Source of the DNA: Labia minor
Taxonomy: Eukaryota; Arthropoda; Insecta; Dermaptera; Spongiphoridae
Assembly (NCBI GenBank): GCA_963082975.1
Contig: OY720349.1
Span: forward strand, 49,333,962-49,397,961
Direction of reading: 5' to 3'
DNA length: 64,000 nucleotides
Shown: piece by piece, positions 61,206 to 64,000 of the stretch
Layout of the letters: every line of letters begins with the position of its first letter
How positions within the stretch are numbered: position 1 is the stretch's first letter
The notes under the pieces: model-generated
Told to the model about the DNA's origin: nothing
What the model saw: the letters and a program-made list of their open reading frames with translations, nothing else
Database searches by the model: none
Program-made: the position numbers and the translations under genes

Positions 61206-62375
61206 ATCTTTTTTTATATATGTCCCGTTGAGAAAATTAAACAAAGGAAACAAACCTTTTTTATGAAGATAATATGAGTACAATATCCTATATACATTTA
61301 TAAAATCTCATATTTTAATTAATGATTTATTTATAAATTTAATATAATAATTATATTATGCAAAATACCATTTACATAACATAAATACATAAAACCAGTA
61401 ATAGAAGTTTAATAATTTCTTTTCATTTTATTCATATTTGCAAATTTTCGTATAACTTCATCTTTTCTATTTCTCTTGTTATATTAAATAAATTTATCAA
61501 ATTAACATTGCACTAAAAAGAATAAAATAATAGAAATACAAAAAAAATTTATAAAATAACGTTTTTCCAATGGACTAAAAAGAATAAAATAATTTTTCTA
61601 TAATAAAATTATAATCTTGTCACTGGACACTCGAACAGTGCAGTCGCTTGATAACGATTGCAGAAGCAGCAATCGAAACGTTGTGTATATGTTTGTATTT
61701 TTTGAATAAATTTACAATAACAAATATCAATATGTGGTTTAATTTACAAAATTCCGTTAAAAATAAAAACAACCACCAAAGCTTTAATAATTTAATTTTT
61801 CTATAATCTCTGAAAGTACCGGAATTATTTTTTAACAAACGTTACATTTTAAGTATGAATTTATTATTATTAATCTCAAATAAATCAATAAACTTAAAAC
61901 AAAATTCAGCAAAACAAGGAAGAAAAATAAATATGGTATATAGTTTATTTGAAAATTTATAAAGACTAAATTATGATGAAACATCTATTTTCTTATCCAC
62001 CAATAAGAAGTTTTCTCTTTTTTCTTTTTCAATGCTTAATTTGAATGAAAATTTGTATTAGTATTTTTAATGATGAAAAATCAATATAGGTGTATATCTA
62101 TAGATGCGGTCCAAGAATAAATTTTTAGTTTCATATCAATTTTAAAAAATATTGTATTGTTATTGAAAAGCTCAGATTTGAATAGGAATTATCAAATTAT
62201 TTATACCTATATGCAAAAAATATTTTTTTTTAAAATTTCAGAAATTTTAATATTAATCTGTTATTGTTTTATTTCTTTTTTCTATTTCTAATTTTTTTTT
62301 TCTTTTTCTGTTTTTTTTTTTCAATTTTCTAATTCATATCAGCAAAGTAAACAATAAATATTTTATATTATTATT
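61206..62375. other. AT-rich intergenic DNA
   Basis: No supported feature. A 72-codon - strand frame at 61620-61838 has no domain or splice context. Confidence 0.35.
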
Positions 62376-62505
62376 ATTATCCGATTTGAGCGCACTTTCT
62401 CAGCATAAATGCTGGAAATATTCACCTATCCCTTAGATGTGGTGTGGGATTAGGCTCGGACTGTGTGGAAAGAGACTTCACCCTGGTCCTCACAGCTCTG
62501 TTCTT
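62376..62505. other. GC-richer island followed by microsatellites
   Basis: A short island (GAGCGCACTTTCTCAGC to CTCACAGCTCTGTTC) without an open frame. It is followed by ATT, TTTA and TA microsatellites (62510-62598). Confidence 0.3.
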
Positions 62506-62879
62506 GTAATAATATTATTATTATTATTATTTTATTTATTTATTTATTTATTTATTTTATTATTTATATAGTATATATATATATATATATATATATAAAG
62601 TGAGAGAGAGGGATTACATTCTATTTTGAATTGATTGTTTAATAATAAGTAAATAATAGATGTGATATTTGATATACTGATAGTTATGTTTACTTTTAAT
62701 TATATATAACTATATATCAAGCTAAAAAAATTAAGTAATTTAAATAAAGATCTTCTTAAAAAGTTTACTCTTGCAAAGATGATAAAATTAAATTAAATAA
62801 TTTAAGTTTTTTTTTGTTTTAAAAACAAAATTTTATTTCTCAAATAAACTAAATAATAATAATGAATGAAGCAAGATGG

Positions 62880-63255
62880 AAAAATTATTTTCTTTTTGCA
62901 GTCTGAATGCCTCTTAAAGAGTTTGACGGAAATCTTTTTTTTTTAGCCCATGAGCTAAATCCGTGCCGTCTTGAGAGGGGGAGGGGGGTTCTGAGCCCTC
63001 GCATCTGCCCTCTGTCACCTTTTTCCAATGCTCCGTCTTTTTTGTTTTAAGGGCATCCGAGGTTAGTTAACACCCCTGCACTAACACCCCTGCCTAGGTG
63101 GAGGGGACGCGAGGGGTTGTCTGTTTTCGTTCGGGAGCTGTCTGCCCATCTTGCTCGAGAATTGAGGAAATAAGGCGTCGTTAAGGGAGGCGCGTGCCGC
63201 AAATCCTACTTCCTGTTTTGATGCCACCCCGAACACATTGGAAAAAGGTGGTTCA
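62880..63255. other. GC-richer non-coding island, candidate regulatory element
   Basis: About 370 bases of high-GC unique sequence with no long open frame on either strand. It contains direct AACACCCCTGC repeats at about 63070 and 63083. Composition and isolation suggest a conserved noncoding element or a promoter of a gene beyond the window. Nothing more can be read from it. Confidence 0.3.
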
Positions 63256-64000
63256 TTAACCCATAAAATTCGTTATTTTTCTCTCTTATATATGAAATTG
63301 AACAAGAAAAAAATAAATCCCTCTAATTATTTGAATTAATTAATTAATTAAAGAAAAACAAAAAGAAATTATATATATGTACTTATATATATTTATTTAT
63401 TTATTTATATAAAATAATATAATAATAATATAAATTAGCAATTAACTCATACAACTCTTTATATTCTAAATCAATTATGAAAGATAATCTGATTATAAAA
63501 GAAAACTAAATATTAAATATTTTACTTTACTATTTATTTTAAACACATTCACTAGTATAATGGATATGATCATCTGATAAAATATTAAATTTAATCAATT
63601 TACTTCCGTAATTGAAAGTGAAAAAAACATTTTCTCAAAGTTCATATTGATTCTTTTTATTATTTTCGAGACAGATAGGATACGCAAACAAATTATTATG
63701 ATAAATAAATGGTAAGAGATTATTAAGACAAATACAAATGGGGTCTGTTACGTATTCCTTGGGATAGGTCAAATCTGACTTTCAAAAGAAAACTAAATAA
63801 ACACCGAATTTTCTTTATATAGTACTTGAATGTCTGGACAAATAAGAACCTATCATTTTATTGAAAAAATAAAAAGATAAACTAAAAATAAAATAATTAT
63901 ATATTTATTAAAGGATTAAATAATAAGAGTGTTATTGGAATTTGTATTATAGGTTTTAAGTTTAAAAAACAACAATCGAATTTGATAAATGTAAAATAAT
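63256..64000. other. AT-rich sequence to window end
   Basis: No supported feature. TTTA and TA tracts occur near 63370-63430. Confidence 0.4.

Noticed and set aside
1..64000. CRISPR arrays, bacterial operons or defence systems
   Set aside because: Everything is intron-bearing insect DNA. The repeats seen are microsatellites, tandem repeats or transposon ends, not regularly spaced arrays.

Overview
The window is eukaryotic nuclear DNA from an insect. It is strongly AT-rich (by eye about three quarters A+T or more). Genes are split into many small exons with consensus GT..AG introns, and a clan-3 (CYP9-like) cytochrome P450 is present, a group typical of insects. A very AT-poor-in-GC genome with exportin-T and CYP9-like P450s would fit a hymenopteran such as a parasitoid wasp, but the sequence alone does not prove the order. 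No tRNA, rRNA, CRISPR or bacterial-type feature was seen.

Layout, left to right. Positions 1-1624 (+) hold the last six exons of the DNA polymerase epsilon catalytic subunit (POLE), ending in its two cysteine clusters. Positions 2435-10071 (+) hold a complete 13-exon exportin-T-like tRNA exporter (XPOT) with transposon debris in its introns. Positions 10700-13974 (+) hold a complete 8-exon, 505-residue CYP9-like P450. Positions 17249-28917 (-) hold the 12 coding exons of an M13 (neprilysin-family) membrane metallopeptidase of 891 residues. Its catalytic residues are all intact and it has a Thr-rich cytoplasmic tail. The splice phases of all four host genes were followed exon by exon and are consistent.

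Positions 29385-33862 (+) hold an apparently intact Dong/R4-type non-LTR retrotransposon with a 1192-codon ORF (reverse transcriptase plus restriction-enzyme-like endonuclease). It is flanked on both sides by (TAA)n, as expected for the TAA-targeting Dong group. From about 34 kb to the end no ordinary protein gene is visible. This stretch carries mariner, LINE and Helitron-like debris and a 2-kb long-arm inverted repeat with paired TGACGTCA sites. It also has several GC-richer islands that may be noncoding exons or regulatory elements.

The most structured part is a transposon nest at 53.2-60.7 kb. A Harbinger-like element has TAA target duplications and a broken MADF/BESS-type gene. Two hAT elements are inserted in it, each with a perfect 8-bp target duplication, and one of them carries a frame-shifted piece of a MULE transposase.

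The host genes share no obvious pathway (replication, tRNA export, detoxification/oxidation, peptide turnover). The neighbourhood looks like ordinary chromosomal linkage with heavy transposon load in introns and intergenic DNA.
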